Shown: piece by piece, positions 18,668 through 26,337 of the stretch | How the letters are laid out: every line of letters begins with the position of its first letter | Numbering within the stretch: the stretch's first letter is position 1 | Assembly: GCA_000381605.1 (NCBI GenBank) | Contig: KB906754.1 | Span: 1,199,147 to 1,263,146 of the forward strand | Direction of reading: 5' to 3' | Origin: Acidobacteriaceae bacterium KBS 89 | Lineage (GTDB): Bacteria > Acidobacteriota > Terriglobia > Terriglobales > Acidobacteriaceae | DNA: 64,000 nt | Translations under genes and position numbers: made by a program | Notes under the pieces: generated by a model | What the model was told of the DNA's origin: nothing | What the model saw: the letters and a program-made list of their open reading frames with translations, nothing else | Database searches by the model: none

Positions 18668-19118
18668 CGCGCCAGTCTACCTCCGCAATGGAAAAAATCA
18701 GCCAACTCGCTGCAGGTGAGGGGTTCGATCATGCACCTCCCCACCCGATCAAAAACCTGATCGAAAAAGTAAACGTCAAAAGTTGGCGTAATTTTAGATC
18801 GTAAAAATCACCACGCAAAAACCACGCAAATCACCACGATTCACCATCAATCCACCACGTTCTACCATCCAAAAACCACAACAAAACCAACCTATCCTCA
18901 AACACTTACACCACCTCACATCATTCCCCACACCAGCCCCAAAATTAAAATAGAAAAAACACCACCGGAAGCTTCCCTCCAGGCAGATGTGAACGAAAAC
19001 CCTGCGCCCATCTCCCTGATTCCGAACCACATCACAAAACCTCCCGATTCGCGTCTATCCTTAGTAGCGTGCAGGGCAATCCTGGAAAGTCGCCTGCCTC
19101 ATCTTTGGAGTTCGACTC
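18668..19118. other. 451-base intergenic region containing repeat copy B
   Basis: Between the divergent S9 peptidase and the LolA-like gene. It holds the GT-rich repeat in reverse orientation (18776-18885), a further CA-rich stretch to about 18960, and a small stem CGATCA/TGATCG at 18746-18763. GGAG lies nine bases before the downstream ATG at 19119. I see no gene or RNA in it. Confidence 0.6.
18776..18885 (-). repeat. GT-rich dispersed repeat, copy B (reverse orientation)
   Basis: Read on the minus strand, it aligns with 431-526 over its whole length: TGTGGTTTTTGG, AGAACGTGGTG, several GTGGTGA units, and the end ACGCCAACTTTT, with about 13 extra bases before that end. See the matching copy at the left of the window. 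Non-coding. Confidence 0.75.
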
Positions 19119-20054
19119 ATGAAGCCACTCTCTCCAATCCGCGCCGCCATCGTTGCCCTCGCCATCTATCAGCTATCGACAATGCCGGCACCGGCATTCG
19201 CCGCTGCCGCAAATCCAGCGGCCGCGCAGGAGCCAGCAGGCTTCGGCCCTCTCGATCCCACCCCGCCCACCGGCATGACGCCAGAGCAGGTCATCGAAAA
19301 ATTTGCTGCACGCGAGTCCGTCTTCAGCAAAGCTCGTGAAAACTACACCTTCCGCCAAACCGTCAAGGTCGACACTATCTCCGAAGACACCAACCGCGTC
19401 GACGGCGAGTACCAGCAGATCACTGACATCACCTTCAATCAAGCCGGCAAGCGCGAAGAGCACGTCGTCTTCGCCCCCCAGAACACCCTCGAACGCGTCA
19501 TGATGTCCCCCGCCGATTTTCAGGACATCGAGCACCGTCTCCCCTTCATCCTCACCACCGAAGACCTGCCCCAATACGACATCACCTACCTCGGCCGCCA
19601 ACACGTCGACGAGCTCGACACCTACGTCTTCAGCGCCGGCCCCAAGGTCATCGTGAAGAACCACCGCTACTTCCAGGGCAAAGTCTGGGTCGACCAGCAG
19701 GACTTCCAGATCGTCCTCGTCAACGGAAAATCCGTCCCCGACGACAAACGCAAGGGCCACGAAGACCTCTCACCGCCCTACACCACCTACTACGAGCAGG
19801 TCGACGGCAAGTACTGGTTCCCCACCTACACCAAAGCCGAAGGCAATCTGCACTTCGCTGGCGGCGATGGCTACATGGCCCAGGACGTCCACCTCCGCAC
19901 CACCGTCAAATACTCTGACTACAAGCAGTTCCACGCCACCTCGCGCATCATCTACAACGGCGAGGACATCACCAACAAGAAAGAACCCGACGACAAGAAC
20001 AAGGACACGAACAAGGACACGAACAAGCCCCCACCCGCCAAGTCCCCCCAGTAG
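19119..20054 (+). CDS. Exported protein with a lipoprotein-sorting (LolA/LolB-like) fold pattern
   Basis: The 311-residue protein has a signal sequence (IVALAIYQLSTMPAPAFAAA). A long beta-rich domain follows: REHYTF-like FSKARENYTFRQTVKVDTI, GKREEHVVF, then FQGKVWVDQQDFQIVLVNGK and YWFPTYTKAEGNL. This alternation is like the half-barrel of outer-membrane lipoprotein carriers. Families of this kind are common in Acidobacteriota and remain uncharacterised. The C-terminus is a Lys/Asp/Asn tail made by a 12-base tandem repeat (19998-20027, NKDT units). Stand-alone gene; GGAG precedes the start. Confidence 0.6.
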   Translation: MKPLSPIRAAIVALAIYQLSTMPAPAFAAAANPAAAQEPAGFGPLDPTPPTGMTPEQVIEKFAARESVFSKARENYTFRQTVKVDTISEDTNRVDGEYQQITDITFNQAGKREEHVVFAPQNTLERVMMSPADFQDIEHRLPFILTTEDLPQYDITYLGRQHVDELDTYVFSAGPKVIVKNHRYFQGKVWVDQQDFQIVLVNGKSVPDDKRKGHEDLSPPYTTYYEQVDGKYWFPTYTKAEGNLHFAGGDGYMAQDVHLRTTVKYSDYKQFHATSRIIYNGEDITNKKEPDDKNKDTNKDTNKPPPAKSPQ

Positions 20055-20057
20055 CCG

Positions 20058-20324
20058 CTAGTTGGTCTCGCAGTGCGAGTCCGGGTCAGCATGCTGCTGT
20101 GTCATCCAGCGATCCATCAGCGTCCCCGCGCATCGCGCCCCGCACAGATGCTTCACCCCGGCCGAGTGTGCGTGATGATTCTGCCACCGCGTCAATTTAA
20201 TCAGCGGCTGGTCCTCCTCCGGCTTCTCTCCCTGGAAACAGTCCACCCACGCCAGCCACCAGTCTCCGCCCTCACCCTTTTTATCCCCGCAAACGTCGCA
20301 CTGGTAACTCTCGATATAAGCCAT
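20058..20324 (-). CDS. Small zinc-ribbon-like protein of unknown function
   Basis: The 88-residue product has CDVCGD near the N-terminus and HLCGARCAG further on, a spacing suited to one zinc site, and many Trp and His residues. A very good ribosome-binding site (GGAGGGGAG) precedes the ATG. It lies just after the S9 peptidase gene start region's downstream end and is convergent with the LolA-like gene. No function assigned. Confidence 0.6.
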   Translation of the reverse strand: MAYIESYQCDVCGDKKGEGGDWWLAWVDCFQGEKPEEDQPLIKLTRWQNHHAHSAGVKHLCGARCAGTLMDRWMTQQHADPDSHCETN

Positions 20325-20360
20325 TCAATCTCCCCTCCGAGAGAAACTATCACAGCGTCG

Positions 20361-22523
20361 TTACTTCGTGCCCAACGGCGCCGCACCAGGCCCGATGCCA
20401 TCGGCAAACGGCTCTCCCCAGATGTAATGCTCAAACCAGTGCAGATTCTCCTCCATCACCGCGCGCTGCTGCTTCGGCTTGTCGATAGGATGCCCAAAGC
20501 CGTGATACAGCACCATCTTTACCGGCACACCCTTGTCTTCAAGCGCCTGCCGCAACTCAAAACTATCCGGCACCGGCACTCGCTTGTCACGGTCTCCCTG
20601 CTGAATCAGGGTCGGCGTCTTCGCCTTCGCAATATACGAAATCGGCGACGTTTTCTTATAAATCTCCGGATCGTCCCACGGAGTAGCCTTCAGATACTGC
20701 CGCGTAAACGGCGTAATGTCCGTGTTCACGTAGTACGTCATCCAGTCCGAAATTCCCGCTCCAACCGACACCGCCTTAAACCGGTCGCTCGACGTCGTAA
20801 TGAACGCCGAAATATATCCGCCCTCGCTCCATCCCATCGAGCCGACGCGATCCTTATCCACATACCCCTGCGCAATTAAATGATCCACGCCCGAGATCAC
20901 ATCCGCGTAGTCGCCCACGCCAAGGTTCCGCACGTTCAACGCGCGAAACGCTGCACCATACCCGGCCGACCCGCGATAGTTCGGCCGCAGCACCAGCGCG
21001 CCCTTCGCCACAAACAACTCGACCGGGTAGTAACGATCAGCACTCACATTCGGCCGGTCCACACCCGTAGGCCCGCCATGAATCACCACCAGCAGCGGAT
21101 ACTTCTTCTTCGTGTCGAAGTCCGCCGGCTTCTCCAGAATCCCCTCGACTGTCGCCCCATCACCCGACTTCCAACTCACCACCTCACGCCGCGCCAGCGT
21201 ATAAGCCTTCATCGCATCCGTCAGATGAGTTATCCGCATCGGCGCGCCGCTACCCGTGGTCGAAGCAACATAAATCTCCGTTCCCGTATTCGGCATCGCC
21301 GCCGTATACGCCACCTCGCCGAAGTCCTTACTAAACGAAGCACCATTCGCCATCAGATCATCCGGATGAGTCACCTGCTCCACCGCACCCGTAGTCACGT
21401 TCAATCGGTAAAGATGCGACGCCGTCTTCTTCAACGCGCCAAAGTAAATCCCCTTCTCCGACCACGCGAACAGATGAGCATCCTCGTCAAAGCTCCCGCT
21501 GACCACCTTTGGCGTGCCACCACCCACCGGCACCATCGCGATCTTCTGGTTCGCATAAAAAAAGTACTGCGCACCATCGGCCGTCACAAACGCCACCTCG
21601 TTCCCATCCGGCGAGAAGCGCGGATCGTTGTTCGGTCCCGGCGTCGTCACCAGCTTCGTCACCTTCCTGTCCGCAACCGTGACCAAATACACCGTCGTCG
21701 TCCCGCCGTTCTTCAACTCGCTATCCTTCGAAGCCGCAAACGCAATCTTCGTCCCATCCTTCGACCACGAAAACCCCTGAACGCTGAAACCATCGCCCTC
21801 AGTCAGCCGATGCGCCTCGGGTACGCCAAACGGAGGAGTTGGACCCGCCGAAGTTGAGGCCGAAGACTTCTCCTTCGCATCCTTCGGCGGCGCCACCACC
21901 ACATCCGCCGTCACATCCACTGTCCAGAGATGCGTCATCCGCACATCTCCGTCAATGACCGTGTACTCCCCATACCGTTCCACCCGGTCCTTCTGCGCCT
22001 TCGACAGTGGGTCTTTCGTCGTAAACGCAATCGTCTTCGAATCCGGCGCCCACTCAAATCCATCCACGCCTTCGTCAAGCTTCGTCACCTGCCGCGCCTC
22101 GCCGCCGCTCGGATCAATCACATAGATCTGCCGCGAATCTGCCTTCGTCTCCCGAACCTGCCCCGGCCGGTCCGACGCAAACGCAACCCAACGCCCATCC
22201 GGCGACCACCTCGCACCCGAACTCGACTTCTCCTGCGCAGTCAACACGTGAGTCTTGCCTTCGCGGTCTGCAATCCATAGATCGCGCTCAAACGCATTCT
22301 CCTTCCAATTCGTTCGCGACACCTCGTACACCACCCGCTGACCATCCGGAGACAGCGCCGCACCCGAAGCCGTCTGCGCCTCCAGCGCCTGATCGATGCT
22401 AGGCACTCGCGCAGCGGCCTGCCCTGCAGCAAGCCTCACCGGCAACAAGACCAGCGCAACACCGAAAAGACTAGACACAGCGGCAGCAGAAAATTTTGAT
22501 TTGGACAAATTGCAAGGAGTCAT
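20361..22523 (-). CDS. Secreted S9 prolyl-oligopeptidase-family peptidase
   Basis: The 720-residue protein starts at the ATG 22523, which is preceded by AGGAG in the genomic complement's CAAGGAGT context only weakly; the choice rests mainly on the signal peptide that follows (SSLFGVALVLLPVRLAAGQ). A beta-propeller (LSPDGQRVVYEVS, SPDGRWVAFAS, SPDGNEVAFVT) precedes the hydrolase domain, with nucleophile Ser566 in GWSEGG, QGDRDKRVP for the Asp and YHGFGHPID for the His. It is a typical length for the dipeptidyl- or acylaminoacyl-peptidase branch. It lacks the C-terminal extension of the other S9 gene in this window. Confidence 0.9.
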   Translation of the reverse strand: MTPCNLSKSKFSAAAVSSLFGVALVLLPVRLAAGQAAARVPSIDQALEAQTASGAALSPDGQRVVYEVSRTNWKENAFERDLWIADREGKTHVLTAQEKSSSGARWSPDGRWVAFASDRPGQVRETKADSRQIYVIDPSGGEARQVTKLDEGVDGFEWAPDSKTIAFTTKDPLSKAQKDRVERYGEYTVIDGDVRMTHLWTVDVTADVVVAPPKDAKEKSSASTSAGPTPPFGVPEAHRLTEGDGFSVQGFSWSKDGTKIAFAASKDSELKNGGTTTVYLVTVADRKVTKLVTTPGPNNDPRFSPDGNEVAFVTADGAQYFFYANQKIAMVPVGGGTPKVVSGSFDEDAHLFAWSEKGIYFGALKKTASHLYRLNVTTGAVEQVTHPDDLMANGASFSKDFGEVAYTAAMPNTGTEIYVASTTGSGAPMRITHLTDAMKAYTLARREVVSWKSGDGATVEGILEKPADFDTKKKYPLLVVIHGGPTGVDRPNVSADRYYPVELFVAKGALVLRPNYRGSAGYGAAFRALNVRNLGVGDYADVISGVDHLIAQGYVDKDRVGSMGWSEGGYISAFITTSSDRFKAVSVGAGISDWMTYYVNTDITPFTRQYLKATPWDDPEIYKKTSPISYIAKAKTPTLIQQGDRDKRVPVPDSFELRQALEDKGVPVKMVLYHGFGHPIDKPKQQRAVMEENLHWFEHYIWGEPFADGIGPGAAPLGTK

Positions 22524-22571
22524 ACGCGACAGTGTCGCACACCGTCGCACTACCGCCAATCTTCTGAATTC

Positions 22572-23252
22572 CTAAGCGGCCGGCTCAGCCTCGAAGTAGA
22601 GATACTTCCGCCACGCCGCATCCGCACTGCCGATCATCCGCATAATGTGGCGAGAAGTATGCAGCGAAAATGGCCGTGGCTCGCGCTGCAGCTTCATGTC
22701 CGTCAGCTCATGCAACATCTGGTTGCCCTTCCGCCGATTGCAGTTGTGGCAGCAAGCAACCAGGTTCTCCCACGTCGACAACCCTCCGCGCGAACGCGGA
22801 ACCACATGGTCCAGCGTCAACTCTCCCGCCGTCAACACCACACTGCAGTACTGACACGAGTTGCGATCGCGCAGCAAAATATTCTTCCTGCTCAACGCCC
22901 GGGTCTGATGCGGAATCCTGCGATACTCCAGCAGTCGAATCACGCTCGGCATCGCAATCCGCATCCTCGCCGCGTGCAACACCGCGCCCTGCTCCTCCTC
23001 AGTACGCGCAACGCCCTTCAAAACCAGCACCAGCGCCCGCCGGGCCCCACAGATATTGATCGGCTCATACGACGCATTCAGCACCAGCACAGGAGTCTGC
23101 ATCGCCGGCTGACGAAAGACGCCTACCCGTACATCCACCTCCGCAACGACACGACCCGATCCATGTCCAACGTGGCCCGTCCCATGTCCTGTTCCATGCC
23201 CCGCGTGTCGTTTTCCACTCAGCCCTTGTTTCCGCATCTTGCCCGATTGCAT
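22572..23252 (-). CDS. HNH endonuclease with a Gly/His-repeat N-terminus
   Basis: The HNH core is CQYC...[13 protein letters not shown]...[14 protein letters not shown], with two CxxC pairs for structural zinc. The domain is preceded by [21 protein letters not shown], typical of the acidobacterial and cyanobacterial HNH proteins of unknown cellular role. GGAGG eight bases before the ATG at 23252 supports the long start, which adds about 50 residues with [16 protein letters not shown]. An internal ATG at 23102 would give the conventional protein but has no ribosome-binding site. It is downstream of the ComF gene on the same strand, 70 bases apart. Confidence 0.85.
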   Translation of the reverse strand: MQSGKMRKQGLSGKRHAGHGTGHGTGHVGHGSGRVVAEVDVRVGVFRQPAMQTPVLVLNASYEPINICGARRALVLVLKGVARTEEEQGAVLHAARMRIAMPSVIRLLEYRRIPHQTRALSRKNILLRDRNSCQYCSVVLTAGELTLDHVVPRSRGGLSTWENLVACCHNCNRRKGNQMLHELTDMKLQREPRPFSLHTSRHIMRMIGSADAAWRKYLYFEAEPAA

Positions 23253-23322
23253 CTCAAAACCCTCCGCTTCCAGGTACCGTTAGCACTTCGCGCCAAGCCT
23301 CTCCAAAAACGTCAATCCATCT

Positions 23323-24261
23323 CTATCCAACATCCCAGACCGCCGCATCCGACGAAGCATCCCACGAGGCCACCATCTCCGGTTGCGCCCTCGACGCCGT
23401 CGCAACCCAAACCTTCGTCGCTCCCGCCTGCCGCAGCACACGCGAACACGCCCGAGCCGTAGCCCCCGTCGTGTAGATGTCGTCCACCAGCAGAACCTCG
23501 CGCCCGACCAGCATCGAACCATCCTCGACGCGAAACGCTCCCTGCAGATTTCGTCTCCGCCCCTTGGGAGTGAGTTCAAACTGGCTGCGTGTGTCCTTCA
23601 CGCGACCGATCACGCCATGCGCCGCGCGCAACCTCCACTCCGGTCTGCTCTTCTCCAACTCCGCAAGAGCAGCATCAGCCATCAGCACTGCCTGGTTGTA
23701 ACCTCGCTCCCGCTCCTTCGACGGAAACAGCGGCACCGCAACCACCAGCAGATCTCTTCCGGCCTCTACCTCCAGCATCTCGATCGCACGCGCCAGCATT
23801 CTGCCAAGCGGCTTCGCCACCGCCCTCATCCGCTCATACTTCAGCAGATGCACCATCTCCCGCAATTCATCCTCATACACCGCATAGGCAACCGCGCGCT
23901 CAAACTCCGGAGGCGCCATCCGGCAAGGCGAACACAACAAGCCTTCCACCGGAAACTGCCCGGCAAACCGGACCCCTTCCATGTCGAGCGCCTCGCCGCA
24001 ACGACCACACAGCGTCATCGTCTGTTTCGGCACGCCCTCGATACATTGATCACAAACAGGAGAGAGACCAGCTCGCAGCAGCGGCCCACCACAAGCCCTG
24101 CAGTCCATCGGATAAAACGTCGTAACTAAGTCATCCAGCGTAGCCCGAACCACCCGTCCCGGCCTTCGCAATAAGCGAGATATCGCGCGTTCTTCCACCA
24201 CCCCACCAGGCGGTGCACCGGGCGGACCCCCGGCGGCAGACCCGAGCGCATTGTCATTCAA
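23323..24261 (-). CDS. ComF-family phosphoribosyltransferase-like protein
   Basis: The 312-residue protein has the N-terminal double zinc finger (CRACGGP...CDQC and CGRCGE...CSPC) and the PRTase domain with ERGYNQA and VLLVDDIYTTGATARAC (the PRPP-binding loop). ComF proteins act in the cytosol in uptake and processing of transforming DNA. The glycine/proline-rich N-terminal 30 residues are unusual. No other competence genes are in the window. Divergent from the membrane protein at 24400. Confidence 0.88.
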   Translation of the reverse strand: MNDNALGSAAGGPPGAPPGGVVEERAISRLLRRPGRVVRATLDDLVTTFYPMDCRACGGPLLRAGLSPVCDQCIEGVPKQTMTLCGRCGEALDMEGVRFAGQFPVEGLLCSPCRMAPPEFERAVAYAVYEDELREMVHLLKYERMRAVAKPLGRMLARAIEMLEVEAGRDLLVVAVPLFPSKERERGYNQAVLMADAALAELEKSRPEWRLRAAHGVIGRVKDTRSQFELTPKGRRRNLQGAFRVEDGSMLVGREVLLVDDIYTTGATARACSRVLRQAGATKVWVATASRAQPEMVASWDASSDAAVWDVG

Positions 24262-24399
24262 GCATTCGCTGAAGACTCACCTCACTCGCCGGCGCTCCAG
24301 GTCACTCGGACCGCGCCATGCCCGCAGTATATGCCTTTTGCCAGGTGGGCAGTCAACAATTCTGCACCAACTGTGATGCGTCTGTGCTACACCTAGGCA

Positions 24400-25005
24400 A
24401 TGCTGAAAGCCATCACATGGTGCGCTAAGTGCCTGTTTCTCTACTTCCTTGTGGCGGTCGCGGCGGTCCGCTTTTCCTGGGTCTTCACTACCCCCGCATG
24501 GCAGTTGGCGGACAAGATGCATTGGACGCAACTCAACCGCGTTAGCTTCGTCCTGAGTTACTTCCTTCCCATCTTCGCGGCCACCGGATTTCTCCTCGGC
24601 CTCGTCCCCTTCGGCAAACTCGGCAAGGCTCTGGGCGATCTCTTCCGATCTCTCTTCCCTTCCGCCTCCACGAAACTCTCGCCAGAGCCCGACGCAGTGC
24701 CACCTATCCTCTGGGCATGGCTGCCTGTTACCCTTGCCTTCCTTATTCGCTTCGTGACGTGGCAATCCCGCAACTCGACCGTATTCAACACGCATCGATC
24801 GCCGGGGCGCGTAGAGCGCTTCTTCGGCCCCTTCTACTCGCAGACATCCGGCCTGCTCGACGAGAAGTGGATCACCGACCGCTTCCTCTTCACCGGCCCC
24901 ATGCTCTTCTTGATCGCCTGTGCCATCGCGGCTCTGCTTCGTTACCGCCTCACCGCTCTACGGAAGCCTCAAGTCAAACCTGACTTAAGGGATGAATCAG
25001 TCTGA
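24400..25005 (+). CDS. Membrane protein of unknown function (about four spans)
   Basis: The 201-residue protein has hydrophobic segments at about residues 6-26, 48-70, 100-120 and 165-187, separated by polar loops. No family is recognised. It stands alone between a divergent ComF gene and a convergent beta-propeller gene. Confidence 0.6.
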   Translation: MLKAITWCAKCLFLYFLVAVAAVRFSWVFTTPAWQLADKMHWTQLNRVSFVLSYFLPIFAATGFLLGLVPFGKLGKALGDLFRSLFPSASTKLSPEPDAVPPILWAWLPVTLAFLIRFVTWQSRNSTVFNTHRSPGRVERFFGPFYSQTSGLLDEKWITDRFLFTGPMLFLIACAIAALLRYRLTALRKPQVKPDLRDESV

Positions 25006-25058
25006 CCTGCGACAATTGCGAATAACTCGAACCTCCGCGACAACGCGATCAGAAGCTT

Positions 25059-26102
25059 CTACTTGCGTTCCACCACCAGAATCTGGAAGCTTCCCGGCAG
25101 CACAGGAGGCCGGGGCCGTGGCACCGCGTCGGTGGCGGCCGGTCGGGGTCCCATCTCGGCTGTGACGAGATAAATGCGGCCATTCCCCGAATCGAATGCC
25201 ATCGTTCGCGCACCCTTCTGTGTCACGACTGTCTGCACTGTCTTATAGTCAGCCCCCTTCGCATCAATCACCGTCAGGGTTCCGTCGCCATTCGAGCTGA
25301 ACGCCAACCCACGCTTCGCATCAAAGCCTGCCGCGTCCGGCGAGTCGCCTATCGCAGGATTCGCAATCACCTTGCCCGACATATAGTCCGTCACCGCCAT
25401 CTTCTTTCCGTCGCAAACCGAAAAGAGACGATGTCCCGCAGTGTCGATTGCCATCCCCGATGGCGATTCGCAACCTGCGAGAGGCCATTCGGCAACCACA
25501 CTCTTCCCCTTCGCATCGAGCTTCACAATCGAGTTCTTCGTCTCGATATTGACGTAAACGTTGCCCTTGCCATCGACCGTAGGAAATTCAGGCTTGCCGG
25601 AAAGCTTGATCGTCGCCACCACCTTTTGCGAATCCGCATCAATCACGGTAGCGTCGTTGCTTCGCCCGTTGAAAGCCCAGACCGTCCTGGTCATCGGCTC
25701 AAACGTAATACCGTCGGGATTCGTCCCTGCAGTGATCGAGGCTCCCATCTGGAAGCTGTGACGATCGAACACCCATACCGCATTTCCCGCACCGTCACTG
25801 ACGTACCCAAACTTTCCTGTTTCATCCAATGCCACGCCATGGGTACTCTTGAAGCCCGTTAAAGCACCTACAGGCTTTCCTGTCTTCGTATCGATGATCT
25901 CCACTCGCGGTCCATGCGTTACGTAGACAACATGCGCCGACGGATCTGCCAGCAAGTAGTCCCACCCACCCTCACCGCCGATCTTCCAATGGTCCACCAC
26001 CTCAAAGCTCCCAGGGGCCGCCTGAGCAGACGCCATTGCCGTTGTCAGGACTGCGAGACATGCTGTCGCCACGAGGACAGGAAAGGATTGCTTCAGATTC
26101 AT
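25059..26102 (-). CDS. Secreted YncE-like beta-propeller protein
   Basis: The 347-residue protein has a signal peptide (LVATACLAVLTTAMASAQA) followed by repeats with the pattern VVDHWKIGGEGGWDYL, YVTHGPRVEIIDTKTG, GYVSDGAGNAVWVFDRHS, TVIDADSQKVVATI. These are blades of a YVTN/40-residue propeller, seven in the family. Such proteins bind ligands or partners rather than catalyse. GGAGG lies eight bases before the ATG. It ends in a proline-rich stretch (VPRPRPPVLPG). Confidence 0.82.
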   Translation of the reverse strand: MNLKQSFPVLVATACLAVLTTAMASAQAAPGSFEVVDHWKIGGEGGWDYLLADPSAHVVYVTHGPRVEIIDTKTGKPVGALTGFKSTHGVALDETGKFGYVSDGAGNAVWVFDRHSFQMGASITAGTNPDGITFEPMTRTVWAFNGRSNDATVIDADSQKVVATIKLSGKPEFPTVDGKGNVYVNIETKNSIVKLDAKGKSVVAEWPLAGCESPSGMAIDTAGHRLFSVCDGKKMAVTDYMSGKVIANPAIGDSPDAAGFDAKRGLAFSSNGDGTLTVIDAKGADYKTVQTVVTQKGARTMAFDSGNGRIYLVTAEMGPRPAATDAVPRPRPPVLPGSFQILVVERK

Positions 26103-26337
26103 CGGTACGTCCTCCAGGACTTCTATTCAATTGTTCAATCTGCACCGTCTAGCCTGGAGCTCTGACATGAGGGAAAACTGAACTTGGAATTAAAATACGT
26201 TCATCTCTACTAACTCCTTACTACTGACTAACAGCCCAAACTCATCGATCGATCCGCCCATTGGCCCAACCCCCACATCCCCACTGATACACTCCCATCC
26301 AAGCGAAAAAGCTCAAGCAAGCGGGGAGAAGCATCAC

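Noticed and set aside
18746-18763. Small hairpin CGATCA/TGATCG
   Set aside because: It faces the 5' end of the S9 gene and is next to the repeat; six pairs with no T-tract are not enough to call a terminator.
18794-19030. A 78-codon minus-strand frame rich in Gly, Val and Phe
   Set aside because: It is the translation of the GT-rich repeat copy B and its surroundings; composition is non-protein-like and copy A shows no matching protein.
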